From the NCBI GenBank assembly GCA_017307375.1, contig JAFKFH010000006.1, forward strand, positions 62,001-126,000: DNA of 64,000 nucleotides, in the 5' to 3' direction. The notes beneath the pieces are model-generated. The model saw only the letters and a program-made list of their open reading frames with translations, had not been told where the DNA came from and did not search any database. This DNA comes from Alphaproteobacteria bacterium. GTDB lineage: Bacteria > Pseudomonadota > Alphaproteobacteria > Ferrovibrionales > Ferrovibrionaceae. This document shows positions 27,347-35,091 of this stretch, piece after piece (within the stretch, counting starts at the first letter, position 1; the number at the start of each line of letters is the position of its first letter). The position numbers and the translations under genes were made by a program.

Positions 27347-28309
27347 ATGGTCAGGTTCAATCGACATTGGTTGCCGTTGAACGCGCTCAGGGCCTTCGAG
27401 GCCGTGGGCCAGAACCTGTCCTTCACCGCCGCGGCCAGCGCGCTGCACGTGTCGCAAGGGGCGATCAGCCGCCATGTGATCAATCTCGAGAAGCTGCTCG
27501 GCCATCAGTTGCTGGCGCGCCGGCCGCAATCGCTGGCCCTGACCAAGGCCGGCACCACGCTGCTGCCGGTGGTCCGCGATGCCTTCGACCGGATCGAGGT
27601 GGCGCTCAACGACATCGTGCGCGAGGGTGTCGGGCGCAAGACGCTGAAGCTGCAGCTGCCGCCGTCCTTCGCCCAGAAGTTGGCCCTGCCGATCCTGCAG
27701 GGCTTCAAGAAGGACTTTCCCGAGATCTTCGTCGACATCTCGTCGATCGGCTTCACCGGGCTGCCGCGCAACGATTGCGACGTCGCCGTGGTCTACGACC
27801 GGCCGAAGGCGGGCGACACCATCACCGACCTCCTGTGGATGAATCGCGTCGCGCCGGCCTGCACGCCCGAACTGGCCGCACGCCACCAGAACATGCCGAT
27901 GCGCGAGATGCTGGCCGCCAACGAGCTGATCCACGTCAAGCTCGAGGGGCAGACGCCCGGCCTGCTGTGGGAGGGATACTCGCGCCACCATCAGCTCGGC
28001 CTCGACACCGACAGCGGGCTCGCCTTCGACACGGCGATGCTCGCCGCCCAATACGCGATGTGCGGCGACGGGGTCGCGCTGCTCGACGTCGATCTCTTCG
28101 CCGACGACTTCGCGGCCGGCCGGCTGGTCACGCTGGGCGAGCCGTTCGAGGACGGCTACGGCTATTTCCTCAACCTGCACCCCGAGGATCTGGCCGACCC
28201 GGTCATCGCCGTCTTCCGCTCGTGGATGATCCGGCATTTCGCCGGTATTGCCGAACAGAACGCCATAGAAGCAAACAACAGGGAAGGTAACACGACATGT
28301 CCGGACTGA
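27347..28309 (+). CDS. LysR-family regulator (GcvA-like)
   Basis: A 320-residue LTTR. The N-terminal winged helix (about residues 8-66: LNALRAFEAVGQNLSFTAAASALHVSQGAISRHV) has the GcvA-type sequence, followed by a LysR substrate domain. ATG at 27347 gives the usual MVRFNRHWLPLNALRAFE start. It overlaps the following binding-protein gene by 13 bases, so it is co-transcribed with the importer and is the likely activator of both the importer and the divergent Rieske-sox operon. Confidence 0.9.
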   Translation: MVRFNRHWLPLNALRAFEAVGQNLSFTAAASALHVSQGAISRHVINLEKLLGHQLLARRPQSLALTKAGTTLLPVVRDAFDRIEVALNDIVREGVGRKTLKLQLPPSFAQKLALPILQGFKKDFPEIFVDISSIGFTGLPRNDCDVAVVYDRPKAGDTITDLLWMNRVAPACTPELAARHQNMPMREMLAANELIHVKLEGQTPGLLWEGYSRHHQLGLDTDSGLAFDTAMLAAQYAMCGDGVALLDVDLFADDFAAGRLVTLGEPFEDGYGYFLNLHPEDLADPVIAVFRSWMIRHFAGIAEQNAIEANNREGNTTCPD

Positions 28310-29940
28310 AGCTCGGCCGCCTGCGCAGCATGCTTGGTGGCGCTCTGCATCCCGCGGTGCGGCCGCTGGCCGAACAGGCGACGCGCGGCGAGATCGGCCG
28401 CCGCGAATTCCTGCGGACCGCGGCCTTCCTCGGCGTCACCGCCGCCTCCGCCAAGGCGTTCATCGGCGATCTCGGCCTGGTCGGCGAGGCCGCCGCCCAG
28501 GGCGCGCCCAAGCAGGGCGGGACGCTGCGCTTCGCCTGCTCGGTCATGGAAATGAAGGACCCGGCGCTGGTCACCTGGGCCGAGCCGTCGAACCTCTATC
28601 GCAATTCGCTGGAATTCCTGGCCGAGGTCGATGCCGACAACGTCACCCAGCCTTACCTCGCCGAGGGCTGGAAGCCGTCGGACGACCTGAAGACCTGGAC
28701 GTTCAAGCTGCGGCCCGGCGTCAAGTGGTCGAACGGCGACGACTTCACGGTCGAGGATGTCGAGTTCAACTTCAAGCGCTGGCAGGCGCCGGATTCGAAA
28801 TCGCCCAATAAGACGTCGTTTGCGATGGTGACGAAGTTCGAGAAGCTGTCCGACCTCGAGTTCCGCCTGACGCTCGATCGCGCGGTGCTGGCGATTCCCG
28901 AGATGCTCTACGCCTACACCTGTCCGATCCTGCATCGCAAGTTCGACGAGATGGGCTCCGACTGGATCAAGAACCCGATCGGCACCGGCCCCTTCCAGAT
29001 GACCGAGTACAAGGTTTCCTCGATCGCCAAGTTCAAGCGGCGTGACGGCTATTGGGGCAAGCCGGCCTTCCTGGACGAGATCCAGTATATCGACCTCGGC
29101 ACCGACATCGCGGCGCATGTCGCGGCCCTGGCCGCGGGCCAGGTCGACGTGCTCTACCGTGTCACCATCGCCGAGATCGAGCTGGTCGAGAAGCTGCCCA
29201 ATGTCCGCCTGCTCCGCGGCAAGGCGGCGCAGACCGTGGTCATGCGCATGCAGGTCGACCAGAAGCCGTTCGACGACATCCGCGTGCGCCAGGCCGTCTG
29301 CCTCGCCGCCGATAACCAGAAGATGCTGGAACTCGCCTACCGCAACCGTGGCGTGGTCGGCGAGAATCATCACGTCGCCCCGTTCCAGCCGGAATACTTC
29401 AAGCTGCCGCCGCTGAAGCGCGATGTCGCCAAGGCCAAGGCGCTGCTGGCCGAGGCCGGCTACAAGGACGGCATCGACCTGGAACTCGTCGTCGGCAACA
29501 CCCAGGGCAAGTGGGAGCAGGACGCCTCGCAGGTCCTGCAGCAGGCGCTGGCCGAGGCCGGCATCCGCCTCAAGCTGAACGTCATGCCTGCCGCCCAGTA
29601 CTGGCCGATCTGGGACAAGGTGCCGTTCGGCGTCACCTTCTGGGCCCACCGCCCGCTGGCGGTCATGACGCTCGACCTCGCCTACCGCTCGGGCGCATCG
29701 TGGAACGAGAGCCATTTTTCCGACAAGAACTTCGACGCCGCGCTCGACAAGGCGATGGGCATCGTCAACCCGCGCGAGCGGTCGCAGGCGATGGAGCAGG
29801 TCGAGAAGATCCTGCAGGACTCCTGCGTCATCGTGCAGCCGTTCTGGGCCGACAAGTTCGCGGCCGTCTCGGCCAAGGTCAACAACCACCGGCCGCACCC
29901 GGCCGATTATTTCCGCATGGATCGCGTCTGGATGACCTAG
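28297..29940 (+). CDS. Dpp/Opp-type periplasmic solute-binding protein
   Basis: A 547-residue SBP_bac_5 protein. The N-terminus carries a twin-arginine-like signal (RREFLRTAAFLGVTAASA, about residues 35-52) preceded by an unusually long n-region, so Tat export is likely. The GWKPSDDLKTWTFKLRPGVKWSNGD motif is diagnostic of the dipeptide/nickel/opine class. In this cluster the ligand is more likely the N-methylated or betaine-like compound than a peptide. It overlaps the LysR gene by 13 bases and is followed by a strong hairpin before the permease. Confidence 0.9.
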   Translation: MSGLKLGRLRSMLGGALHPAVRPLAEQATRGEIGRREFLRTAAFLGVTAASAKAFIGDLGLVGEAAAQGAPKQGGTLRFACSVMEMKDPALVTWAEPSNLYRNSLEFLAEVDADNVTQPYLAEGWKPSDDLKTWTFKLRPGVKWSNGDDFTVEDVEFNFKRWQAPDSKSPNKTSFAMVTKFEKLSDLEFRLTLDRAVLAIPEMLYAYTCPILHRKFDEMGSDWIKNPIGTGPFQMTEYKVSSIAKFKRRDGYWGKPAFLDEIQYIDLGTDIAAHVAALAAGQVDVLYRVTIAEIELVEKLPNVRLLRGKAAQTVVMRMQVDQKPFDDIRVRQAVCLAADNQKMLELAYRNRGVVGENHHVAPFQPEYFKLPPLKRDVAKAKALLAEAGYKDGIDLELVVGNTQGKWEQDASQVLQQALAEAGIRLKLNVMPAAQYWPIWDKVPFGVTFWAHRPLAVMTLDLAYRSGASWNESHFSDKNFDAALDKAMGIVNPRERSQAMEQVEKILQDSCVIVQPFWADKFAAVSAKVNNHRPHPADYFRMDRVWMT

Positions 29941-29952
29941 TCTGTCCCCTGT

Positions 29953-29980
29953 CGTCATCCCGGCTTCGGCCGGGATGACG
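29953..29980 (+). promoter_or_regulatory. Post-binding-protein hairpin with UUCG loop
   Basis: Perfect 12-bp stem CGTCATCCCGGC (29953-29964) with GCCGGGATGACG (29969-29980) and a TTCG tetraloop, between the binding-protein and permease genes. No T-run follows. Hairpins of this GTCATCCCGGC type occur as dispersed repeats in some proteobacteria, so it may be an inserted repeat that also serves to set differential expression. Confidence 0.65.
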
Positions 29981-30022
29981 ATCGCCCCTTCCGGCCCGGG
30001 TTGACAGGGAGACGACAGCGGA

Positions 30023-30982
30023 ATGAAACGCTACATCGCCATCAAGCTCGGCGAAATGATCCTCGTCATGCTGGCGGTGTCGTTCATCGTCCATGTCGCG
30101 CTGGAACTGAATGTCGGCGATGTCGCCGCCAAGGTGCTCGGCCAGTTCTCGACCGCGGCGCAGCGCCAGGTCTGGCTGAAGGAGAACGGCTATCTCGACC
30201 CGTTCCTCGTCCGCTATTTCCGCTGGCTCGGCCATTTCATCGTCGGCGACTGGGGCCAGTCGCTGCGCTTTCGCACCGAGGTGATCAGCCTGATCGGGCC
30301 ACGGCTTGCCGCCACCGGCATTCTCGCGGCTGCGACGCTTCTCGTCACCGTGCCGATCGCGCTGCTGCTCGGCATTGCCGCCGGCGTGCGCGAAGGCTCG
30401 CTGCTCGATCGCGGCATCACCGTGTTCTCGGTTCTCACCACCTCGATCCCGGAATTCGCCTCGGCCGTCTTCCTCTCGGCGGTGTTCGTCTTCTGGCTCG
30501 GCCTGCTGCCGGGCGCGTCGACGATGACCGCCGGTTTCTCGCCGGCCGAACTCGTGTTGCCGGTGATGGTGCTGTCGCTCTATACCGCCGGCTACCTCGC
30601 GCGGATGACGCGGTCGTCGATGATCGAGGCGATGGCCTCGCCCTATGTGCGCACGGCGATGATGAAGGGCGCCTCGCTGCCCCGCATCGTCTTTCGCCAC
30701 GCCCTGCGCAACGCGCTGATCGCGCCGATCACGGTGATCATGCTGCAGATCCCCTGGCTGCTTTCGGGTGTGATCGTCGTCGAGGTGTTCTTCGCCTACA
30801 AAGGGTTCGGCACCTTGCTCTTCGAGGCTGCGCTCAATTCCGACATTTACCTGATCGAAGCCTGCGCGATGGTCGGTGTGGTCGTGGTCGTGGTCACCCA
30901 GCTGATCTCCGACATGCTCTACACTTGGCTGAACCCGCGCATCTCGTTCCGCGATGTCGGCCGGCGCGAGGGCGGGGCATGA
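30023..30982 (+). CDS. Dpp/Opp-type ABC permease (DppB-like)
   Basis: A 319-residue multi-span permease with the binding-protein-dependent transport motif (ARMTRSSMIEAMASPYVRTAMMKGAS, EAA region) and C-terminal FAYKGFGTLLFEAALNSDIYLIEAC. AGGGAGA precedes the ATG at 30023. It overlaps the DppC-like gene by ATGA. Confidence 0.9.
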   Translation: MKRYIAIKLGEMILVMLAVSFIVHVALELNVGDVAAKVLGQFSTAAQRQVWLKENGYLDPFLVRYFRWLGHFIVGDWGQSLRFRTEVISLIGPRLAATGILAAATLLVTVPIALLLGIAAGVREGSLLDRGITVFSVLTTSIPEFASAVFLSAVFVFWLGLLPGASTMTAGFSPAELVLPVMVLSLYTAGYLARMTRSSMIEAMASPYVRTAMMKGASLPRIVFRHALRNALIAPITVIMLQIPWLLSGVIVVEVFFAYKGFGTLLFEAALNSDIYLIEACAMVGVVVVVVTQLISDMLYTWLNPRISFRDVGRREGGA

Positions 30983-31827
30983 CGGTGCTGGGTGTGCTGC
31001 GCCGCTCGGGGCCGGCGCTGATCGGCGGCGCCGTCGTCGGGGTGTGGCTGGCCTGCGCGCTGTTTGCGCCGCTGCTGGCGCCGTACGACCCGCTGAAATC
31101 CTATTCGCCGCTGATCTCGCCCGGCGGGCTGTCGCCGGACGGGATGCGTTTCTGGCTCGGGACCGATCTGCTGGGGCGCGATATCCTGTCGCGCCTGATT
31201 CACGGTGCCCGCACCGTCGTGGTCTGGGCCGGGCTTGCGACGCTGTCGGCCTATGTCGTCGGCCTGGCGGCCGGCCTGCTGGCGGGCTTCTATCGCGGCT
31301 GGGTTGACACCGTGCTGTCGTTCGTCGCCAACACGGTCCTCTCGTTCCCCGTGCTGGTGCTCTATATCGTCATCATCGTCTCGATCGGCGCCTCCGCCGC
31401 CAATATCGTCATTGCGGTCACCTTCGCCTCGGCCCCGGCGATCTTCCGCATCGTCCGCGCCCTGACGATCGACCTGCGCAGCCGCGACTTCGTCGCCGCT
31501 GCGATCACGCAAGGGGAAAGCGACTGGCGCATCATGCTGGTCGAGATCCTGCCCAACGCGTCGGGCCCTCTGGTCGTCGATGTCTGCCTGCGGCTCGGCT
31601 ATACCGCCATCACCATCGGCGTGCTGGGATTCCTGGGGCTCGGCCTGCCGCCACCCACGCCCGACTGGGGCGGCATGATCAACGACGGCCGGGCCATGGC
31701 GATCGCCTTTCCGCATCTCGTGGTCTTCCCCTGCATCGCCATCTCGTCGCTGATGCTGGGCCTGAGCCTACTGGCCGACGGCCTGCGCGAAATCGCCAAT
31801 GCCGGTCCGGGCGGCGGGGAGGGTTAG
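30979..31827 (+). CDS. Dpp/Opp-type ABC permease (DppC-like)
   Basis: A 282-residue multi-span permease with the DppC features APYDPLKSY, FWLGTDLLGRDILSRLIHGAR and an EAA loop near RDFVAAAITQGESDWRIMLVEILPN. It pairs with the DppB-like protein. The ATG at 30979 overlaps the previous stop; the ATPase gene begins three bases after this gene's stop. Confidence 0.9.
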   Translation: MTVLGVLRRSGPALIGGAVVGVWLACALFAPLLAPYDPLKSYSPLISPGGLSPDGMRFWLGTDLLGRDILSRLIHGARTVVVWAGLATLSAYVVGLAAGLLAGFYRGWVDTVLSFVANTVLSFPVLVLYIVIIVSIGASAANIVIAVTFASAPAIFRIVRALTIDLRSRDFVAAAITQGESDWRIMLVEILPNASGPLVVDVCLRLGYTAITIGVLGFLGLGLPPPTPDWGGMINDGRAMAIAFPHLVVFPCIAISSLMLGLSLLADGLREIANAGPGGGEG

Positions 31828-31830
31828 GCG

Positions 31831-33426
31831 ATGGAACAGATCCTGTCGATCGAGAACCTGTCGATCGCGCTGCCCAGGGGGGCCGATCGCGGTTTTGCCG
31901 TCGACGGCGTGACGCTCCAGGTCGCCCGCGGCGAGATTCTCTGCGTGGTCGGCGAGTCCGGCTCGGGCAAGTCGGTCCTGGCTTCGGCGGCGATGGGCGC
32001 GCTGGCACCCGGCCTGCGCCGCACCGGGGGCCGGCTGACCTTCCAGGGTCAGGACGTCACCGACCTGCCGGAGAAGGCCTGGCAGAAGATCCGCGGCAAC
32101 CGCATCGCGATGATATTCCAGGAACCGATGGCGGCGCTGAACCCGGCGATCCCGGTCGGCGGGCAGGTGGCCGAGGTGCTGGAACTGCACGGTGATCTCG
32201 ATCGCGCCGGCCGCGCCGCGCGCGTCCTCGCGCTGCTGGCTGCGACCCATCTGCCCGATCCGCCGCGGATCGCCGCCTCGTTCCCCCACCAGCTGTCCGG
32301 CGGCCAGTGCCAGCGCGTGGTGATCGCGATGGCGCTGGCGATGAACCCGGCGCTGCTGATCGCCGACGAGCCGACCACGGCGCTCGACGTGACGACCCAG
32401 GCCCAGGTGCTGCGGCTGATCGGCGAACTGCGCGACAATTTCGGCCACGGCATCCTGTTCATCACCCATGATTTCGGCGTCGTCGCCGAGATCGCCGACC
32501 GGGTTGCGGTGATGCGTCATGGCCGGCTGGTCGAGATCGGTCCGGCCGATCAGGTGCTCAACCGCCCCCAGGATCCCTATACCCGCATGCTGATCGATGC
32601 GGTGCCCGACCTGCACCGCCAGGTGCAACGGCCCTCGCGCCAGGCCGAGCCGGCCTTGCGTATCGAGGGGCTGGCCAAGACTTATGGCACGCTGCAGGCC
32701 TTGAAGCCGGTGAGCCTGACGCTGCGCCGCGGCCGCACCGTCGCGATCGTCGGCGAATCCGGCTCGGGCAAGTCGACCCTGGCCAAGACGGTGATCCGGC
32801 TGCAAAGCTGCAGCGCCGGCCGCGTGCTGGTCGACGGCCAGGATTTCGCCGCGCTGAGCGGCCGGGCGCTGGCCCGCGCCCGACGGCGGATCCAGATGAT
32901 CTTTCAGGATCCGTTCGGATCGCTCAATCCGCGCCGGCGGGTCGGCGACATCGTCGGCCGCGCCGCCGTGCTGGCCGGGATGACGCGGGCCGAGGCGCGG
33001 GCGCGGGCGGCCGAGTTGATGGAACTGGTCGGGTTGAAGCGCGAGGCACTCGATCGCCGGCCCGGGCAATTTTCCGGTGGCCAGCGCCAGCGTATCGGCA
33101 TCGCCCGCGCGCTGGCGATGTCGCCTGAGATCGTCATTGCCGACGAGAGCGTGTCGGCGCTGGACGTGTCGGTGCAGAAGCAGGTGCTGGCGCTGATCGA
33201 CGACCTGCAGCAGCGTCTCGGCCTCACCGTGATGTTCATAACCCACGATCTGCGGGTCGCAGCCCAGATCGCCGACTACATCGCGGTGATGCGCCAGGGC
33301 GAGGTCGTCGAGTTCGGCGAGGCCGAGGCCTTGCTGGCCGCGCCGCGGCACGACTACACCCGGGCGCTGCTCGATGCCGCGCCCGGCCGCCACTGGTCGC
33401 CGCCGCGGCTGGCGCGCGAGGCTTAG
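31831..33426 (+). CDS. Fused DppD-DppF-type ABC ATPase
   Basis: A 531-residue ATPase with two complete ABC domains in one chain (about 1-260 and 270-525). Both have Walker A GESGSGKS, signatures LSGGQCQR and FSGGQRQR, and Walker B regions LLIADEPT and IVIADESV (Pro-less in the second). In many importers these are two proteins (DppD and DppF); the fusion is a common variant. It completes the import operon that starts with the LysR gene and is convergent with a thioesterase gene, overlapping by four bases. Confidence 0.92.
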   Translation: MEQILSIENLSIALPRGADRGFAVDGVTLQVARGEILCVVGESGSGKSVLASAAMGALAPGLRRTGGRLTFQGQDVTDLPEKAWQKIRGNRIAMIFQEPMAALNPAIPVGGQVAEVLELHGDLDRAGRAARVLALLAATHLPDPPRIAASFPHQLSGGQCQRVVIAMALAMNPALLIADEPTTALDVTTQAQVLRLIGELRDNFGHGILFITHDFGVVAEIADRVAVMRHGRLVEIGPADQVLNRPQDPYTRMLIDAVPDLHRQVQRPSRQAEPALRIEGLAKTYGTLQALKPVSLTLRRGRTVAIVGESGSGKSTLAKTVIRLQSCSAGRVLVDGQDFAALSGRALARARRRIQMIFQDPFGSLNPRRRVGDIVGRAAVLAGMTRAEARARAAELMELVGLKREALDRRPGQFSGGQRQRIGIARALAMSPEIVIADESVSALDVSVQKQVLALIDDLQQRLGLTVMFITHDLRVAAQIADYIAVMRQGEVVEFGEAEALLAAPRHDYTRALLDAAPGRHWSPPRLAREA

Positions 33427-33830
33427 GCCAAGGCTTCCCTGAAGGCTTCGGGGATCGTGCCGGCCTTGAAGCTGCCGTCCGGTCCCGGCACCACCCAGGC
33501 GCGGACCTCGTGGCCTTCCACCGCCACGGTGTCGCCGTCGCGCAGCACGGTATAGCGCAGGCGAAAGCTGCGGGTGCTCCATGACTCGATCTCGGCGACG
33601 ATCCGGATCGGGTCGTCGTAGCGGACCGGTGCGCGATAGCGGGCGCCGGTATCGACCAGCGGCGTGCCCAGCGCGCCGAACCGTTCGCGGATCGCGCGCT
33701 GGCTGACCCCCCGTTCGCGCGTGAACGCGTGAAACGTCGTGTCGAACCAATAATAGTAGTTCGGATAGAAGACGATACCCATCTCGTCGCAATCGCCCCA
33801 GGCGACCGTGACGTCGTAGTGAAATCCCAT
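33423..33830 (-). CDS. Acyl-CoA thioesterase, 4-hydroxybenzoyl-CoA type
   Basis: A 135-residue single hotdog-domain protein with the active-site motif WGDCDEMGIVFYPNYYYWFD (catalytic Asp17 region) of 4-hydroxybenzoyl-CoA thioesterases and YbgC relatives. It stands alone between two importer clusters, on the opposite strand, and its link to either is unclear. Substrate not predictable. Confidence 0.85.
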   Translation of the reverse strand: MGFHYDVTVAWGDCDEMGIVFYPNYYYWFDTTFHAFTRERGVSQRAIRERFGALGTPLVDTGARYRAPVRYDDPIRIVAEIESWSTRSFRLRYTVLRDGDTVAVEGHEVRAWVVPGPDGSFKAGTIPEAFREALA

Positions 33831-33936
33831 GACATTCCCTCTGTCGTGACCGGCCCCCGGCTGGTCCTCGCGGCATTCTGGACGGCTTCGCCGCCGGGTG
33901 ACAGCGGCAGGATGCCGCGCGGTACTTCCGCCCGCG

Positions 33937-33959
33937 AAAAGTCAAATAATATGACTTTT
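33937..33959. promoter_or_regulatory. Palindromic operator candidate upstream of ytfQ
   Basis: Perfect 8-bp inverted repeat AAAAGTCA (33937-33944) and TGACTTTT (33952-33959) with an AT-only 7-base spacer, about 85 bases before the YtfQ-like start. The AT-rich spacer may hold the -10 region. The best candidate binder is the GntR/FadR-type repressor encoded at the end of the same operon; inferred. Confidence 0.55.
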
Positions 33960-34043
33960 AAGCCGACATGGCCTGTGGCACACTCCAGCCCGAAACAAGC
34001 GGGTCAATCCGCGAAATGGTTCAAACCACGGGAGAAACGCCAA

Positions 34044-35009
34044 ATGAATTTCAAAGCTTTGCTGCTTGCTTCCGCGATGACGGCGGCGGCTGTGCCGGGG
34101 ATCGCGCTGGCCCAGGACCTGACGGTTGGGTTTTCGCAGATCGGGTCTGAATCGGGGTGGCGCGCGGCCGAGACTACCGTCTCGAAGTCGGAAGCCGCCA
34201 AGCGCAAGATCAATCTCAAGATCGCCGACGCCCAGCAGAAGCAGGAAAACCAGATCAAGGCGATCCGGTCGTTCGTCGCCCAGAATGTCGACGCGATCTT
34301 CCTGGCCCCGGTCGTGTCGACCGGCTGGGAGGCGGTGCTGAAGGAAGCCAAGGAAGCCAAGATCCCGGTCGTGCTGCTCGATCGCGACATCGACCCCTCG
34401 GGCAAGGACCTCTACCTGACCGCGGTGACCTCGGACAGCGTGCATGAGGGCAAGGTCGCCGGCGAATGGCTGGTCAAGACCGTCGGCACCAAGCCGTGCA
34501 ACGTCGTCGAACTGCAGGGCACGGTCGGCGCCTCGGTCGCCACCAACCGCAAGAAGGGTTTCGAGGCCGGGATCGCCGGCGCGCCCAACGTCAAGATCGT
34601 GCGCAGCCAGACCGGCGACTTCACCCGCGCCAAGGGCAAGGAAGTGATGGAGAGCTTCATCAAGGCCGAGGGCGGCGGGGCCTCGATCTGTGCGGTCTAC
34701 GCCCATAACGACGATATGATGGTCGGGGCGATCCAGGCGATGAAGGAAGCCGGCCTCAAGCCCGGCAAGGACATCCTCACCGCCTCGATCGACGCCGTGC
34801 CCGACATCTTCAAGGCGATGGCCGCGGGCGAGGCCAATGCGACGGTCGAACTGACGCCGAACATGGCCGGGCCGGCTTTCGATGCCATCATCGCCTACAA
34901 GACGAAGGGTACCGTGCCGCCGAAGTGGATCCAGACGGAATCCAAGCTCTATACCGCGGCCGACAATCCTCAGGCGGTCTACGACAGCAAGAAGGGCCTG
35001 GGCTACTGA
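34044..35009 (+). CDS. ytfQ: Sugar-binding protein, YtfQ type
   Basis: A 321-residue periplasmic protein with signal peptide (MNFKALLLASAMTAAAVPGIALA). It is strikingly close to E. coli YtfQ along its length as I recall that sequence: LTVGFSQIGSESGWRAAET, KPCNVVELQGTVGASVA, SGDFTRAKGKEVMESFIKAE (TGDF here) and NATVELTPNMAGPAFDA. YtfQ binds galactofuranose; the downstream enzymes suggest a pentose/hexose furanose or the derived aldonic acid. It is the first gene of the operon and is followed by a hairpin. Confidence 0.92.
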   Translation: MNFKALLLASAMTAAAVPGIALAQDLTVGFSQIGSESGWRAAETTVSKSEAAKRKINLKIADAQQKQENQIKAIRSFVAQNVDAIFLAPVVSTGWEAVLKEAKEAKIPVVLLDRDIDPSGKDLYLTAVTSDSVHEGKVAGEWLVKTVGTKPCNVVELQGTVGASVATNRKKGFEAGIAGAPNVKIVRSQTGDFTRAKGKEVMESFIKAEGGGASICAVYAHNDDMMVGAIQAMKEAGLKPGKDILTASIDAVPDIFKAMAAGEANATVELTPNMAGPAFDAIIAYKTKGTVPPKWIQTESKLYTAADNPQAVYDSKKGLGY

Positions 35010-35023
35010 ACCAGCCCGGCCCC

Positions 35024-35051
35024 GGCGCCGCGTGCCCTCCCACGCGGCGCC
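35024..35051 (+). promoter_or_regulatory. Post-binding-protein hairpin
   Basis: Perfect 11-bp GC-rich stem GGCGCCGCGTG (35024-35034) with CACGCGGCGCC (35041-35051), six-base loop, between the binding-protein and ATPase genes. No T-run follows; it probably limits read-through or stabilises the ytfQ message. Confidence 0.6.
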
Positions 35052-35091
35052 GCCCGTCCGTATCCGTCCTTTGCAGCGTCAAGATTGCCCG

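Noticed and set aside
28162-29958. 598-codon frame antisense to the Dpp-type binding protein
   Set aside because: Shadow of a well-supported gene; no ribosome site or domain.
30001-30006. Perfect TTGACA as a sigma70 -35 box before the DppB-like gene
   Set aside because: No -10 box at 16-18 bases; that position is already inside the coding sequence.
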